DNA of 64,000 bases, from positions 11,581 through 75,580 of the forward strand of contig JBAZDQ010000006.1 of NCBI GenBank assembly GCA_041654355.1, in the 5' to 3' direction. The notes under the pieces were generated by a model. That model did not search any database. It saw nothing but the letters and a program-made list of their open reading frames with translations, and had not been told where the DNA came from. The translations under genes were made by a program, and so were the position numbers. The stretch comes from DMER64 sp041654355 (GTDB lineage: Bacteria > Bacteroidota > Bacteroidia > Bacteroidales > UBA932). Shown here piece after piece: positions 26,242 through 35,031 of the stretch; within the stretch, counting starts at the first letter, position 1; each line of letters starts with the position of its first letter.

Positions 26242-27122
26242 TACAGACTCCGTACTTTTTCCGCTACCTGTTCCATAAGCCAGTATGGCGTTGAAGTAGC
26301 CCCGCAAATCCCTACTGTATCTCCCGGTCTGAACCATCCCGGATCAATATTACCCGGGTTCTCTATGGAATAACTGCGGGGATTGGCCTCTTTACATTTC
26401 CGGAAAAGGACTTTCCCGTTTGAACTTTCTTTTCCTGCCACAAAGAGTATCAGGGATTTGCCTGCGGCAAAACGTGTGAGTTTTTCCTGCCTGCCATCTA
26501 CCTGGGCACATATAGTGTTGAAAATCTTCAACAATCGCGGATCAACTCCTTTTTCCTCCATTAGAAGGCGTAATTTTTCCGCCGTCTTTTTATATTCTCC
26601 CGGGTTCTTTGTAGTTTGTGAAAACAGGGAAACGGGTCCGCCTGAAAAACGTACCAGATCTATATCTTTCATCGTCTCAATCACTATGGCATCCCCGGAA
26701 ACTTGTCCCAGCAACCCCACCACTTCTGCATGTCCTTTTTTTCCGAATATCAGGATCTGTCCGCCCAGCGGTTTGATCCTGTCGTATTCTTTTAATATCT
26801 TTTTCTGCAATTGCAATACTACGGGACAGGTACACTCCAGCAGGGCTAACTTATTGGAAAGGGCCATTTCATATGTAAGCGGTGGTTCTCCGTGCGCCCT
26901 GATCAATACGGTGGAACCCGCCGGGAGACGGTTCATGTCTTCCCGCCGGACAACTTTTAATCCTTTGGTTTCCAGGCGTTGCAATTCTTCGTTGTTATGC
27001 ACTATGGCTCCCAGCGAATAAACTGTTTTCTTTTCATCCAGGGCTTGTTCGGCACATCTTATGGCACTGATGACTCCGGAACAAAAACCTGACTGTTTAT
27101 CTATTTCAACCTGATACCCCAT
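26241..27122 (-). CDS. ispH: 4-hydroxy-3-methylbut-2-enyl diphosphate reductase
   Basis: Last enzyme of the MEP isoprenoid pathway, an Fe-S protein of 293 residues. The three cluster cysteines are seen in SGFCSGVISA, LECTCPVVLQL and NTICAQVDGRQE, with RAHGEPP and GKKGHAEVVG as further landmarks. It overlaps cmk by 22 bases and the PriA-like gene by one base. In some Bacteroidota ispH also follows cmk. Confidence 0.95.
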   Translation of the reverse strand: MGYQVEIDKQSGFCSGVISAIRCAEQALDEKKTVYSLGAIVHNNEELQRLETKGLKVVRREDMNRLPAGSTVLIRAHGEPPLTYEMALSNKLALLECTCPVVLQLQKKILKEYDRIKPLGGQILIFGKKGHAEVVGLLGQVSGDAIVIETMKDIDLVRFSGGPVSLFSQTTKNPGEYKKTAEKLRLLMEEKGVDPRLLKIFNTICAQVDGRQEKLTRFAAGKSLILFVAGKESSNGKVLFRKCKEANPRSYSIENPGNIDPGWFRPGDTVGICGATSTPYWLMEQVAEKVRSL

Positions 27123-27802
27123 TTTTCCTCCATGATTTTCTTAAACCAATCCATCTGTTCTTCAACACTCATACGACCGTTGTCCAGCAATAAGGCATCC
27201 GGTGCTTTAACCAGGGGGTGAGTTTCCCGATGGGAGTCCAGGTAATCCCGCTGACGCACATTTGACAGCACCTCGGCAAAGGTGGCATCCATTCCTTTTT
27301 CCTGCAATTCCCGCAATCTGCGGTCGGCACGGATCTCTGCCGGAGCGGTCATAAAGATCTTTAACTCGGCCTGTGGAAACACGGCCGTACCTATATCCCT
27401 GCCGTCCATAACGATCCCTTTTTTCTCGCCCCATTTTCTAAGCTGCAGGTCCACAAAATCACGGACAACCGGAATTTCAGATACGGGACTTACGTGGCGC
27501 GAAACTTCCATGCTGCGAATATGTTCTTCTACATCTTCTCCGTTCATGTGGGTCCGGTTTTGACCTGTGACGGGATCTTTTTTAAATGTTAACCGGATAT
27601 CTTTAAGATGGTCAACGATGGCCTGAACATTTGGTTTTCCATCCGGATCTGTCCATCCGTGATCCAGGGCATACAAAGTTACTGCCCGGTACAACGCTCC
27701 GGAGTCCAGGTATGTATAATCCATTACTTTGGCAATGGCTTTGGCGAATGTACTTTTACCGGTAGAAGAATGGCCGTCTATTGCAATGATGATCTTCTTC
27801 AT
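27101..27802 (-). CDS. cmk: Cytidylate kinase
   Basis: Phosphorylates CMP and dCMP; 233 residues. The P-loop GHSSTGKST lies near residue 10, with DSGALYRAVTLYAL, VMDGRDIGTAVFP and the LID region RADRRLRELQEKG. Longer in-frame readings upstream are rejected because KIIIAIDGHSSTGKS is the family N-terminus and a -7 box lies nine bases before this ATG. First gene of cmk-ispH-priA-like. Confidence 0.95.
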   Translation of the reverse strand: MKKIIIAIDGHSSTGKSTFAKAIAKVMDYTYLDSGALYRAVTLYALDHGWTDPDGKPNVQAIVDHLKDIRLTFKKDPVTGQNRTHMNGEDVEEHIRSMEVSRHVSPVSEIPVVRDFVDLQLRKWGEKKGIVMDGRDIGTAVFPQAELKIFMTAPAEIRADRRLRELQEKGMDATFAEVLSNVRQRDYLDSHRETHPLVKAPDALLLDNGRMSVEEQMDWFKKIMEEKWGIRLK

Positions 27803-27811
27803 AATGTGACC

Positions 27812-27819
27812 CAAATGTA
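27812..27819 (-). promoter_or_regulatory. Candidate -7 box for cmk
   Basis: The minus strand reads TACATTTG, matching TAnnTTTG, nine bases before the cmk ATG. The leader would be only a few bases long. Confidence 0.45.
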
Positions 27820-27850
27820 AATGAAAATCTCCTATTTGTGAAATTCCCAC

Positions 27851-27858
27851 TATCTTTG
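27851..27858 (+). promoter_or_regulatory. Candidate -7 box for the sigma54-type regulator gene
   Basis: TATCTTTG matches TAnnTTTG, 21 bases before the ATG at 27880. The nearest upstream TTTG (27835-27838) is 12 bases away, too close for a standard -33. Confidence 0.45.
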
Positions 27859-27879
27859 TTGCCGATAAAAGAGGGATGT

Positions 27880-29049
27880 ATGAGAATTTTAATCGTTGAT
27901 GATGAGAAAAGTATAAGGAATACCCTAAAAGAGATTCTGGAGTACGAAAATCACGAGGTGGTGCTTGCTGAAAACGGAGAGCAGGCATTATCTGTTCTGG
28001 AGCAGGGTAAAGTGCAGATAGATACGGTTTTTTGCGATATAAAGATGCCGGGTATAGACGGTATAGAGGTCCTGGAAAAAATACAGGAAATGGATCTGGA
28101 TGTATCGGTGATAATGATCTCCGGTCACGGCAATATTGATACGGCAGTAGAGTGCATTAAAAAAGGAGCATACGATTTTATTGAAAAACCCCTGGATCTT
28201 AACCGCATCCTGATCATTTTGCGAAATGCCAACGACAAAACATCATTGGTGCAGGAAAACAAAAAACTTAAAAAGAAGGATACCAAAGTCCCGCCGCTCA
28301 TTGGCAAGTCTCCTGTTATCAGGCGTATATGGGACATTATAGACAAAGTGGCAGCTACCGATGCCCGTGTTCTTATCACAGGGTCAAACGGGACGGGAAA
28401 GGAACTGGTGGCACGCTGGCTGCATGAAAAAAGTATGCGTTCCAAAATGCCCTTTATTGAAGTCAATTGTGCAGCAATCCCCGGAGAACTCATTGAAAGT
28501 GAGCTGTTCGGACACGAAAAAGGGTCTTTTACATCTGCCATCAGGCAACACAAAGGCAAGTTTGAACAGGCAGATGGAGGAACCTTGTTCCTGGACGAGA
28601 TAGGGGATATGTCGTTGGCTGCCCAGGCTAAAGTGTTGCGCGTATTGCAGGAAAACAAGATCACCCGCGTGGGCTCGGACAAGGATATCAATGTAAGTGT
28701 AAGGGTAATAGCAGCCACCAATAAAGATCTGGTGGAAGAGATCGGCAAAGGAACATTCCGGGAAGACCTCTACCACAGGCTGAGTGTAATTATTATCCAC
28801 GTACCTCCGCTGGCCGAGCGTAAAGAAGACATTCCCCTGCTGTCTGAATATTTCATGGAGCAGATATGTGCCGAGTACGGCATGTCAAAAAGAACGATCT
28901 CGCCCCCGGCCGTAGAAGAACTGCAGAAACTCAGTTGGACAGGAAATGTACGGGAACTGAGAAACGTCATTGAACGTCTGATCATCCTTTCCCCGGAAAG
29001 GATAGAAAAAGAAGATGTGAAGGCATACGCCGATCCCTTGTTTAAATAA
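27880..29049 (+). CDS. Sigma54-type AAA+ response regulator without DNA-binding domain
   Basis: A 389-residue NtrC-like regulator. A receiver domain (1-120) carries the phospho-acceptor Asp53 in CDIKMPGIDG and ISGHG. An AAA+ domain follows from about residue 146 with Walker A GSNGTGKE (168-175), ESELFGHEKG, LFLDEIGDM and an R-finger region. The sigma54-contacting loop reads GSFTSA rather than GAFTGA, and the protein stops after WTGNVRELRNVIERL without the Fis-type HTH. Proteins of this layout are widespread in Bacteroidota as I recall. The start is MRILIVDDEKS; an ATG 42 bases upstream lies inside the promoter. Its 3' end overlaps the kinase gene by eight bases. Confidence 0.9.
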   Translation: MRILIVDDEKSIRNTLKEILEYENHEVVLAENGEQALSVLEQGKVQIDTVFCDIKMPGIDGIEVLEKIQEMDLDVSVIMISGHGNIDTAVECIKKGAYDFIEKPLDLNRILIILRNANDKTSLVQENKKLKKKDTKVPPLIGKSPVIRRIWDIIDKVAATDARVLITGSNGTGKELVARWLHEKSMRSKMPFIEVNCAAIPGELIESELFGHEKGSFTSAIRQHKGKFEQADGGTLFLDEIGDMSLAAQAKVLRVLQENKITRVGSDKDINVSVRVIAATNKDLVEEIGKGTFREDLYHRLSVIIIHVPPLAERKEDIPLLSEYFMEQICAEYGMSKRTISPPAVEELQKLSWTGNVRELRNVIERLIILSPERIEKEDVKAYADPLFK

Positions 29050-32000
29050 CAGGTTGTTTTGGGATCCTCACATTGAAACAGGCTCCTCCCCATTCGGATG
29101 AAGTATAGAATATCTCACCCCTGTATTGTTCCACAATGCCCCGGCAAATGGCCAGACCCAGTCCGGTGCCTTTGCTCTTGGTGGTAAAATTGGGTTTGAA
29201 CAACTTGTGATGGTTTTCCGGAGACACTCCGGACCCGTTGTCTGCAACGCTTATAAGATAGGTTTCCCCTTCGTCTTTTAGTTGTACGCTGATCACTCCA
29301 ATAGCTTGTCCCTGAACTGATTGAACAGCATTGGATAATAAATTTACCAGTACACTGACCCATTGTGTACGACGTACTTTTACCGTGGCATGACGGACGT
29401 TTGACTCAAAATGGATACGAATATTCTCAAAAGTCGAAAACAGAACCATCTGTTCTCTTATCAAGACATTGAGATCCACTTCTACCGGATCTTCTGTATT
29501 GAATCGTGAAAAATTGGAAAATTCGGAAGCCGCATTGGATAATATGTCTATCTGTTCCAGCAGGGAAGCTACGATCTTATCAAAATGCTCCAGCCATTTT
29601 GGAGAACCTTCCTGTTTCAGCCGGATCAAATGCTGAATGCTCAAACGCATGGGAGTAAGCGGATTCTTGATTTCATGTGCTATTTGCCGTGCCATTTCCC
29701 TCCAGGCCTGTTCACGTTCCGATTGTGCCAGCCGTTTGGTACTTTCATTCAGATCGTCTGCCATCTTGTTGTAGGCATTGACCAATACCCCCAATTCGTC
29801 GTCGGAATTGTAATGAATATGCTCGGGTTGCCGGGTTACGTCCAGGCGGCTAATCTTATCTTCCAGTTCAGCAAGAGGTCTGGTTATCTGATTTGAAAAT
29901 GCAACGCTGACAAAGACCGCACCTAACAATAAAAGCAGGTACAGGTTAACGATAGCAGCTACAATAGAGGAAGTGTCTTTGGTTACGTCTGTCTGTCCCG
30001 ACAAGTAAGGAATATTGATATATGCCACCAGTTCTCCGTGGGTGTTGTATAAAGGGGTATACATTGAAAAATAGGTAAGCGAGCCTATCCGTTCCTTTTG
30101 TATGAATTGTGGCTTTTCTTCCATGTGCATTTGCAGGAATGCCGTTCCGTTCATCCGTGCACTTAAGAGGTGCCGCTCAAAGATCTCGGGCTGGGAAGAA
30201 CGCATAAGTCTTCCGTGAGGGTCATACAAGTTAACATGGATTTGGACGTTGGAAGAAAGGCGGTTGATGGTATTCATTAATTCAACGACATTCTCCATTG
30301 GATCCGGCGTCCTGTCGGCAAAACGGACATACTCTTCCAGGGAAGCCCTGGCCGCATCCATTTGATCCTGCATTTGACTGCTGTTTGTCTCTTCGTAGAG
30401 TTTCAGCCCGAACCCAATGCTTCCAACGGCCATGAGCACAAGAGCCACAACCAGTAACCCTACCAGCAAAAACGTAATCTTACGACGGAATGAATTCCTG
30501 GGCAAATTGATGCTCAGATCGTTTTCTTTCATCAAACCCAGGGCCAGAACAAAGATCAGTCCGTAAAAAAGGAACAGGTAAGACAGGGATACCAGGTAAG
30601 GGACAGGAGTCCGTAACGGCCTTGAAATAACAAGCACTTTATTTCCGGTTTTGTACATAAAATGAAAACTCCGGCCTTCCTTACGGGAATTGAATCCTTC
30701 CCGGGGTGGTTCGGTAAGTTTGCTGGCATAAACGTATTTACCGCTGTTTGAAACCAGTCTGTCGTCAATATATTTGGCGTAAGAATGGTCATAAGGTAAT
30801 TTGAAACGGTCCAGTTGCGACCGGTCAGATAACAATGAAGGGTATCCCAGGGCGTCTTTTATATAACGTGAATCCAATTCAATATACAGATCCTGGGATC
30901 CACTGTAGCTGTAATAGGTGAAAACACCTATATAGCTGATATTGCCCAGTTTATTGTCTATGTTGTAGAACCTGGAATTTTCCGCCAGGGGTGTTCCGTT
31001 GCGCAATAGTTCACTGTGAAAAAACTGGTAACAGGAAACGGGACGGGGTAATCCGGCAACAATAAGTACATCCCCGGGTTCACATATGGTGATCTGGATC
31101 TGGTACTTCTGAAGAAAATCCTGAAAATACGTTTCCCTTATACGGGACAATATCAGATCGTGATCCTGTTCCATCTGTATCATAACCGATAGAATAGGAT
31201 CTATGGCAATGCGTTCTTCCACCCTTCTTAGTTGCATTTCCAGTTCCAGATCCCTTTCAATGGACATTTTTTGTGTCCATACTTTGTAGAGGTTCAGCTC
31301 TTTTTCTTTCCCGTAAAGGCTAACCGTCAAAAGACTGTATAAAGCAGCAGCAAAAACGAACAGGTAAGTAAAGCGGTTTCCTCCAAAAAAGGATCTTTCG
31401 GAAATCCTGTTAACGGATAATAGCGTACGGATCAACAGGAAAAATGAAAGAAATAGCAAAGCCACTATTACATAGGCCACAATAGTGTAGCCCGAGATTT
31501 CGTCCAGTTTGAAAAGTTCCAGAACGATATTGGAATCCATGGTAAGAGCCTTCAGGGTATGATGGATCAGCAATATAATCCCCGACGCAAACAACACAAT
31601 AAGTCCGTCAGTCAGAAACCGGAACGGTTTTTTCAAATTTTGTCTTATGGTATTCAGGTCCGAACGGGCAAGGTAAACAGCCCAGGTTCCAATAAATACG
31701 CAAATGGTATTCAGGATCATGGCTGCCAGGGAATTTTCCATGGGGCCGCCGGCAAAAAGCAAGGGTGAAAAGAAAAGAATATCCAGTTGCAGGTATGATG
31801 AATAGACATAGGTCAGAAAACGCAGCATGCAAAGGCCGCTTATAAGGGCCATAGCAAAAACCACCTGCCTGTTCCGGATATAAAACATGAGCATGGCAAG
31901 TAAAATCATTACTATGGCAAACCACCGGAGGATAACACCCTCTGAATAGGATTGCATGGAAGTATCGCTAAGGATGGTAAACAATACTCCGTCGTCTTTT

Positions 32001-32608
32001 CCGAAAACAATAAAACCTTCGTCCAGATTTAACGGGACTATGGAACAATGTGCGGGTAACCCCAGGGACTTGTTAACCCTGGATTCCACAAAATTGTTAC
32101 TGAACGGGAAATCCGTCCGGATCAGTATTCCCGTAATAATGGTCACGTCTTCTTTGGTGAAAGCCCTTACCACGTACCAGGCACTTCCCAGATTCAGATA
32201 CTGTTCTGTTTGATCCACTCCAGAAAGCGGCTGGTGCATACTGGTATTCCTGGAAAAAAAAGAAAAATCAGGAAACATGGCCCCGGGACTGTAACTGTCG
32301 TTTATAATGGGGAAGGTGTTGATCCATGAAATGAGACTGTCCCGGTAATACTTGTAAACGACCATGTCCTGATCAACATCTTTGCCTGAAAGATCGGAGA
32401 CTGCGTCCTTTTCCAGTTCCCTCAAAGCAATTTCCTCAACAGCGTATTGTTTGCGATGAATGACTTTTTCTACATTAACCAATCGCATCATGCGTTGGTT
32501 GTGGGAAGTCAACTCAAAAAAAGACAAAACCAGGCTTATCACTGCAATTATCAGTGGTATAAGGAATTTTCTCTTCCGTAGTTTTTCAGGTAATGTCGGT
32601 ATCTTCAT
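29042..32608 (-). CDS. Large NtrY-like sensor histidine kinase
   Basis: An 1188-residue membrane kinase. Two extracytoplasmic sensor stretches (about 35-215 and 450-655) are separated by a cluster of about six to seven transmembrane helices; a further pair of helices frames a third sensor region near 715-860. Then come a HAMP domain (ITRPLAELEDKISRLD), the HisKA H-box HEIKNPLTPMRLSIQHL (His near residue 977), and a HATPase with NLLSNAVQSV, DNGSGV and GTGLGLAI. It is encoded convergently with the sigma54-type regulator, eight bases overlapping, and is the likely partner. It follows rlmH with an ATGA overlap. Confidence 0.92.
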   Translation of the reverse strand: MKIPTLPEKLRKRKFLIPLIIAVISLVLSFFELTSHNQRMMRLVNVEKVIHRKQYAVEEIALRELEKDAVSDLSGKDVDQDMVVYKYYRDSLISWINTFPIINDSYSPGAMFPDFSFFSRNTSMHQPLSGVDQTEQYLNLGSAWYVVRAFTKEDVTIITGILIRTDFPFSNNFVESRVNKSLGLPAHCSIVPLNLDEGFIVFGKDDGVLFTILSDTSMQSYSEGVILRWFAIVMILLAMLMFYIRNRQVVFAMALISGLCMLRFLTYVYSSYLQLDILFFSPLLFAGGPMENSLAAMILNTICVFIGTWAVYLARSDLNTIRQNLKKPFRFLTDGLIVLFASGIILLIHHTLKALTMDSNIVLELFKLDEISGYTIVAYVIVALLFLSFFLLIRTLLSVNRISERSFFGGNRFTYLFVFAAALYSLLTVSLYGKEKELNLYKVWTQKMSIERDLELEMQLRRVEERIAIDPILSVMIQMEQDHDLILSRIRETYFQDFLQKYQIQITICEPGDVLIVAGLPRPVSCYQFFHSELLRNGTPLAENSRFYNIDNKLGNISYIGVFTYYSYSGSQDLYIELDSRYIKDALGYPSLLSDRSQLDRFKLPYDHSYAKYIDDRLVSNSGKYVYASKLTEPPREGFNSRKEGRSFHFMYKTGNKVLVISRPLRTPVPYLVSLSYLFLFYGLIFVLALGLMKENDLSINLPRNSFRRKITFLLVGLLVVALVLMAVGSIGFGLKLYEETNSSQMQDQMDAARASLEEYVRFADRTPDPMENVVELMNTINRLSSNVQIHVNLYDPHGRLMRSSQPEIFERHLLSARMNGTAFLQMHMEEKPQFIQKERIGSLTYFSMYTPLYNTHGELVAYINIPYLSGQTDVTKDTSSIVAAIVNLYLLLLLGAVFVSVAFSNQITRPLAELEDKISRLDVTRQPEHIHYNSDDELGVLVNAYNKMADDLNESTKRLAQSEREQAWREMARQIAHEIKNPLTPMRLSIQHLIRLKQEGSPKWLEHFDKIVASLLEQIDILSNAASEFSNFSRFNTEDPVEVDLNVLIREQMVLFSTFENIRIHFESNVRHATVKVRRTQWVSVLVNLLSNAVQSVQGQAIGVISVQLKDEGETYLISVADNGSGVSPENHHKLFKPNFTTKSKGTGLGLAICRGIVEQYRGEIFYTSSEWGGACFNVRIPKQPVI

Positions 32609-33078
32609 TCGTGGTGGTAAGCTTCTCCCTTAATGATGGTAAAACACCTGTAAATTTGTTCTATACACAATAAACGTACCAGTTGATGCGGGAAAGTTAA
32701 AGAGGATAATGACCAGGTTGCCTGTGCCCGGTTCCGTACCTCTTCAGAAAACCCATAAGGCCCGCCAAGGGCAAAAACGAGCGTACGCGTCCCTTTTTGG
32801 ATGTGTTGTTCAATTTGGAACGACATTTGCTTAGATGTATACGTGCTGCCCTTCTCATCAAAAAGAACCAGATGGTCTCCAGCTTTGATGTTTTTCAACA
32901 GCAAACGGCCTTCTTTCTCTTTGATCTGATGGCAGGACAATGAAGAAGTGTTCTTAACATCGGGCAATTCCAAACGTGTAAAACGAACGTAGTGAACCAA
33001 TCGTTTTTCATAATCCCGGATGCCTTCAAGCAGGTACTTTTCCTGCGTTTTGCCTATGCAAAGCAACACCATATTCAT
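32605..33078 (-). CDS. rlmH: 23S rRNA (pseudouridine1915-N3)-methyltransferase
   Basis: SPOUT-class methyltransferase acting on helix 69 of 23S rRNA in assembled 70S ribosomes; 157 residues. The N-terminus MNMVLLCIGKTQEKYL and the knot region LVFALGGPYGFSEEVRNRA, with LTFPHQLVRLLCIEQIYR and HH near the C-terminus, are typical. A TAnnTTTG box ends four bases before the ATG. Its stop overlaps the kinase start by four bases. Confidence 0.95.
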   Translation of the reverse strand: MNMVLLCIGKTQEKYLLEGIRDYEKRLVHYVRFTRLELPDVKNTSSLSCHQIKEKEGRLLLKNIKAGDHLVLFDEKGSTYTSKQMSFQIEQHIQKGTRTLVFALGGPYGFSEEVRNRAQATWSLSSLTFPHQLVRLLCIEQIYRCFTIIKGEAYHHE

Positions 33079-33082
33079 TGGG

Positions 33083-33090
33083 CAAAAGTA
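33083..33090 (-). promoter_or_regulatory. Candidate -7 box for rlmH
   Basis: The minus strand reads TACTTTTG, matching TAnnTTTG, and ends four bases before the rlmH ATG, implying a leaderless transcript. No clear -33 TTTG was found. Confidence 0.4.
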
Positions 33091-33130
33091 AGAAATTATG
33101 TGTAACTTGCCGTTGATTTAAGTTATTGTT

Positions 33131-33541
33131 ATGATAAGGAAGACGATCTTATCCCTGTTTCTGGCATGTTTTTACTCGATCATTCCATCTACTGCGTATT
33201 CCCAGGATGATGAGTCCAAAGTCTTGTTCACTTCCATAGGAGATGACCTCAAGAGTGGGGATGCAGCTGTATTTGCCCAATGGTTTGCCGAGGACATGGA
33301 AGTAGATGTGTTGGGGAGTGCGGGTGTATGCAGTCGCAGCCAGGCCAGACAACTTATGAAAAATTTCTACGAAAGGTATACTCCCAAATCATTTTCAATC
33401 GTACACATGAGCGGTTCCCTTCCTATGCGCTATTGCATAGGTAATCTTATAGCCGGAGGCGAACGTTTCCGGGTGACCCTTTTTGTTAAATCCCAAAGAG
33501 AAACCCATCATCTTCAGCAAATTCGTATAGAAAAAGATTGA
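33131..33541 (+). CDS. Exported DUF4783 protein
   Basis: A 136-residue protein with a signal peptide (to about residue 25, ending TAYSQ). The rest fits the small NTF2-like fold of DUF4783, with LFTSIGDDLKSGDAAVFAQ, QARQLMKNFYERYTP and a final strand HLQQIRIEKD. Function unknown; the family is largely confined to Bacteroidota. It stands alone, divergent from rlmH and convergent with der with one base between stops. Confidence 0.8.
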   Translation: MIRKTILSLFLACFYSIIPSTAYSQDDESKVLFTSIGDDLKSGDAAVFAQWFAEDMEVDVLGSAGVCSRSQARQLMKNFYERYTPKSFSIVHMSGSLPMRYCIGNLIAGGERFRVTLFVKSQRETHHLQQIRIEKD

Positions 33542-33542
33542 T

Positions 33543-34847
33543 CTACTTCTGTCTCATGAAGATCTGTACAGGAGTCCCGGATAAATCAAAATGAGACCTG
33601 AGTTTGTTTTCCAGGAAACGTTTGTAGTTTTCACGTACGTATTGAGGCAAATTGCAGAAAAATGCAAACGAAGGGCATACTGTAGGCAATTGTGTCACGT
33701 ATTTGATCTTGACAAATTTACCCTTGTATGCAGGCGGCGGATAATTTTCGATCTCGGGCAGCATCACTTCATTAAGCCGGGAAGTAGGAATGCGCCGGGA
33801 TCTGTTTTCAAATACTTTGGCCGCTGCATTCAGCACGTTCATGATTCGTTGTTTTTTAACCACAGACGAAAAAATAATTGGAACATCATTGAACGGAGCC
33901 AGGCGTTCCCGGACATTTTTTTCGTATTCCTTCAACGTGTTGGTCTCTTTTTCAACCAAATCCCATTTGTTGACTACAATAACACATCCTTTTTTGTTCC
34001 GGATGATAAGCTGAAAAATGTTCATGTCCTGGGATTCTACCCCAAGGGTGGCGTCAAGCATCAGGATGCATACGTCTGAATACTCAATGGCCCTTACGGC
34101 CCTCATGGAAGAATAAAATTCCAGATCTTCCTTTGTCTTTGTTTTTTTTCTCAGGCCGGCAGTGTCTACCAGCATAAAATCATGTCCGAATTTATTGTAC
34201 CGTGTTGTTATGGCATCCCTTGTGGTACCGGCCAGCGGTGTTACAATATTCCTTTCTTCTCCCAGAAAAGCATTGGTTAAGGATGATTTTCCCACATTAG
34301 GCCTTCCCACAATAGCAATATGCGGTATTTCATGTTCTTCCTCTGAGGATTGATCCTGAGGAAGCATTTCCAGTACTTTATCCAAAAGGTCTCCCGTACC
34401 GCTTCCGCTAACGGCAGCTATGGATACGGGATCTCCCAAACCCAGGGCATGAAATTCATAGGAGTCGTATATTTTTCCTCCGTGATCCACTTTGTTCACG
34501 GCCACAATTACCGCTTTGTCCGATTTTCTGAGTATCCGGGCAATGCTCTGGTCGTAATCGGTTATGCCGGTCTGTACATCTACCACAAAGATCACGGCAT
34601 CTGATTCTTCTATGGCAAGCATAACCTGTTTACGGATCTGTTCTTCAAAGATATCTTCTGTATTTTCAGCATAACCACCCGTATCAATTATAGAAAACTC
34701 CCTGCCGTTCCAGTCTGTTTTGCCGTAATGACGGTCACGGGTTACGCCCGCAGTCTGATCCACGATCGCCTGGCGTTTTCCCACCAGTCTGTTAAATAAA
34801 GTGGATTTTCCCACATTAGGTCTGCCTACAATCGCAACAATGCTCAT
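33543..34847 (-). CDS. der: Double-domain GTPase Der (EngA)
   Basis: 50S-assembly GTPase of 434 residues with two G domains and a KH-like C-terminal domain. G1 motifs are GRPNVGKSTLFN (about residue 8) and GRPNVGKSSLTN (about residue 182); G3 DTGGY and DTAGL; G4 NKVD and NKWD. It is last in the run engB-prs-nadE-small protein-der, and its start lies 32 bases inside the preceding small gene. Confidence 0.97.
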   Translation of the reverse strand: MSIVAIVGRPNVGKSTLFNRLVGKRQAIVDQTAGVTRDRHYGKTDWNGREFSIIDTGGYAENTEDIFEEQIRKQVMLAIEESDAVIFVVDVQTGITDYDQSIARILRKSDKAVIVAVNKVDHGGKIYDSYEFHALGLGDPVSIAAVSGSGTGDLLDKVLEMLPQDQSSEEEHEIPHIAIVGRPNVGKSSLTNAFLGEERNIVTPLAGTTRDAITTRYNKFGHDFMLVDTAGLRKKTKTKEDLEFYSSMRAVRAIEYSDVCILMLDATLGVESQDMNIFQLIIRNKKGCVIVVNKWDLVEKETNTLKEYEKNVRERLAPFNDVPIIFSSVVKKQRIMNVLNAAAKVFENRSRRIPTSRLNEVMLPEIENYPPPAYKGKFVKIKYVTQLPTVCPSFAFFCNLPQYVRENYKRFLENKLRSHFDLSGTPVQIFMRQK

Positions 34848-35031
34848 TTTTGTTTTTTTTCAAAAGGGTTCGTTCTTCCTGGTTGGGACACATGATTCCC
34901 CGGTCCTTCATGTTTTTATTCCTGCCGATGGAAGAATCCGGGAATCTTCCGTTTTTACTAAAGATCACGGCAATACTCATCCCTGTGATCCCAAGGGCTA
35001 GTAAAATAAGAGTTAGCAGGAAAACGGTCAT
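34816..35031 (-). CDS. Small single-helix membrane protein with C-terminal cysteines
   Basis: A 71-residue protein: one N-terminal transmembrane helix (about residues 3-24), then a polar segment with SSIGRNKNMKDRGIMCPNQEE and a CxxC-like ending (HCCDC). Small proteins with a helix followed by an N-x-x-M-x-x-R-G-I-x-C motif are common in Bacteroidota and remain uncharacterised. It overlaps nadE by four bases (ATGA) and der by 32 bases. The last ten codons are shared with der in another frame. Confidence 0.7.
   Translation of the reverse strand: MTVFLLTLILLALGITGMSIAVIFSKNGRFPDSSIGRNKNMKDRGIMCPNQEERTLLKKNKNEHCCDCRQT

Noticed and set aside
26241..26337. A Walker A-like GTGSGKST upstream of the PriA-like protein if translated from a start at 26337
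   Set aside because: It lies in the C-terminal coding region of ispH read in another frame and precedes the N-terminal DNA-binding domain; PriA has its P-loop after that domain. The TAATG junction gives the natural start at 26241.
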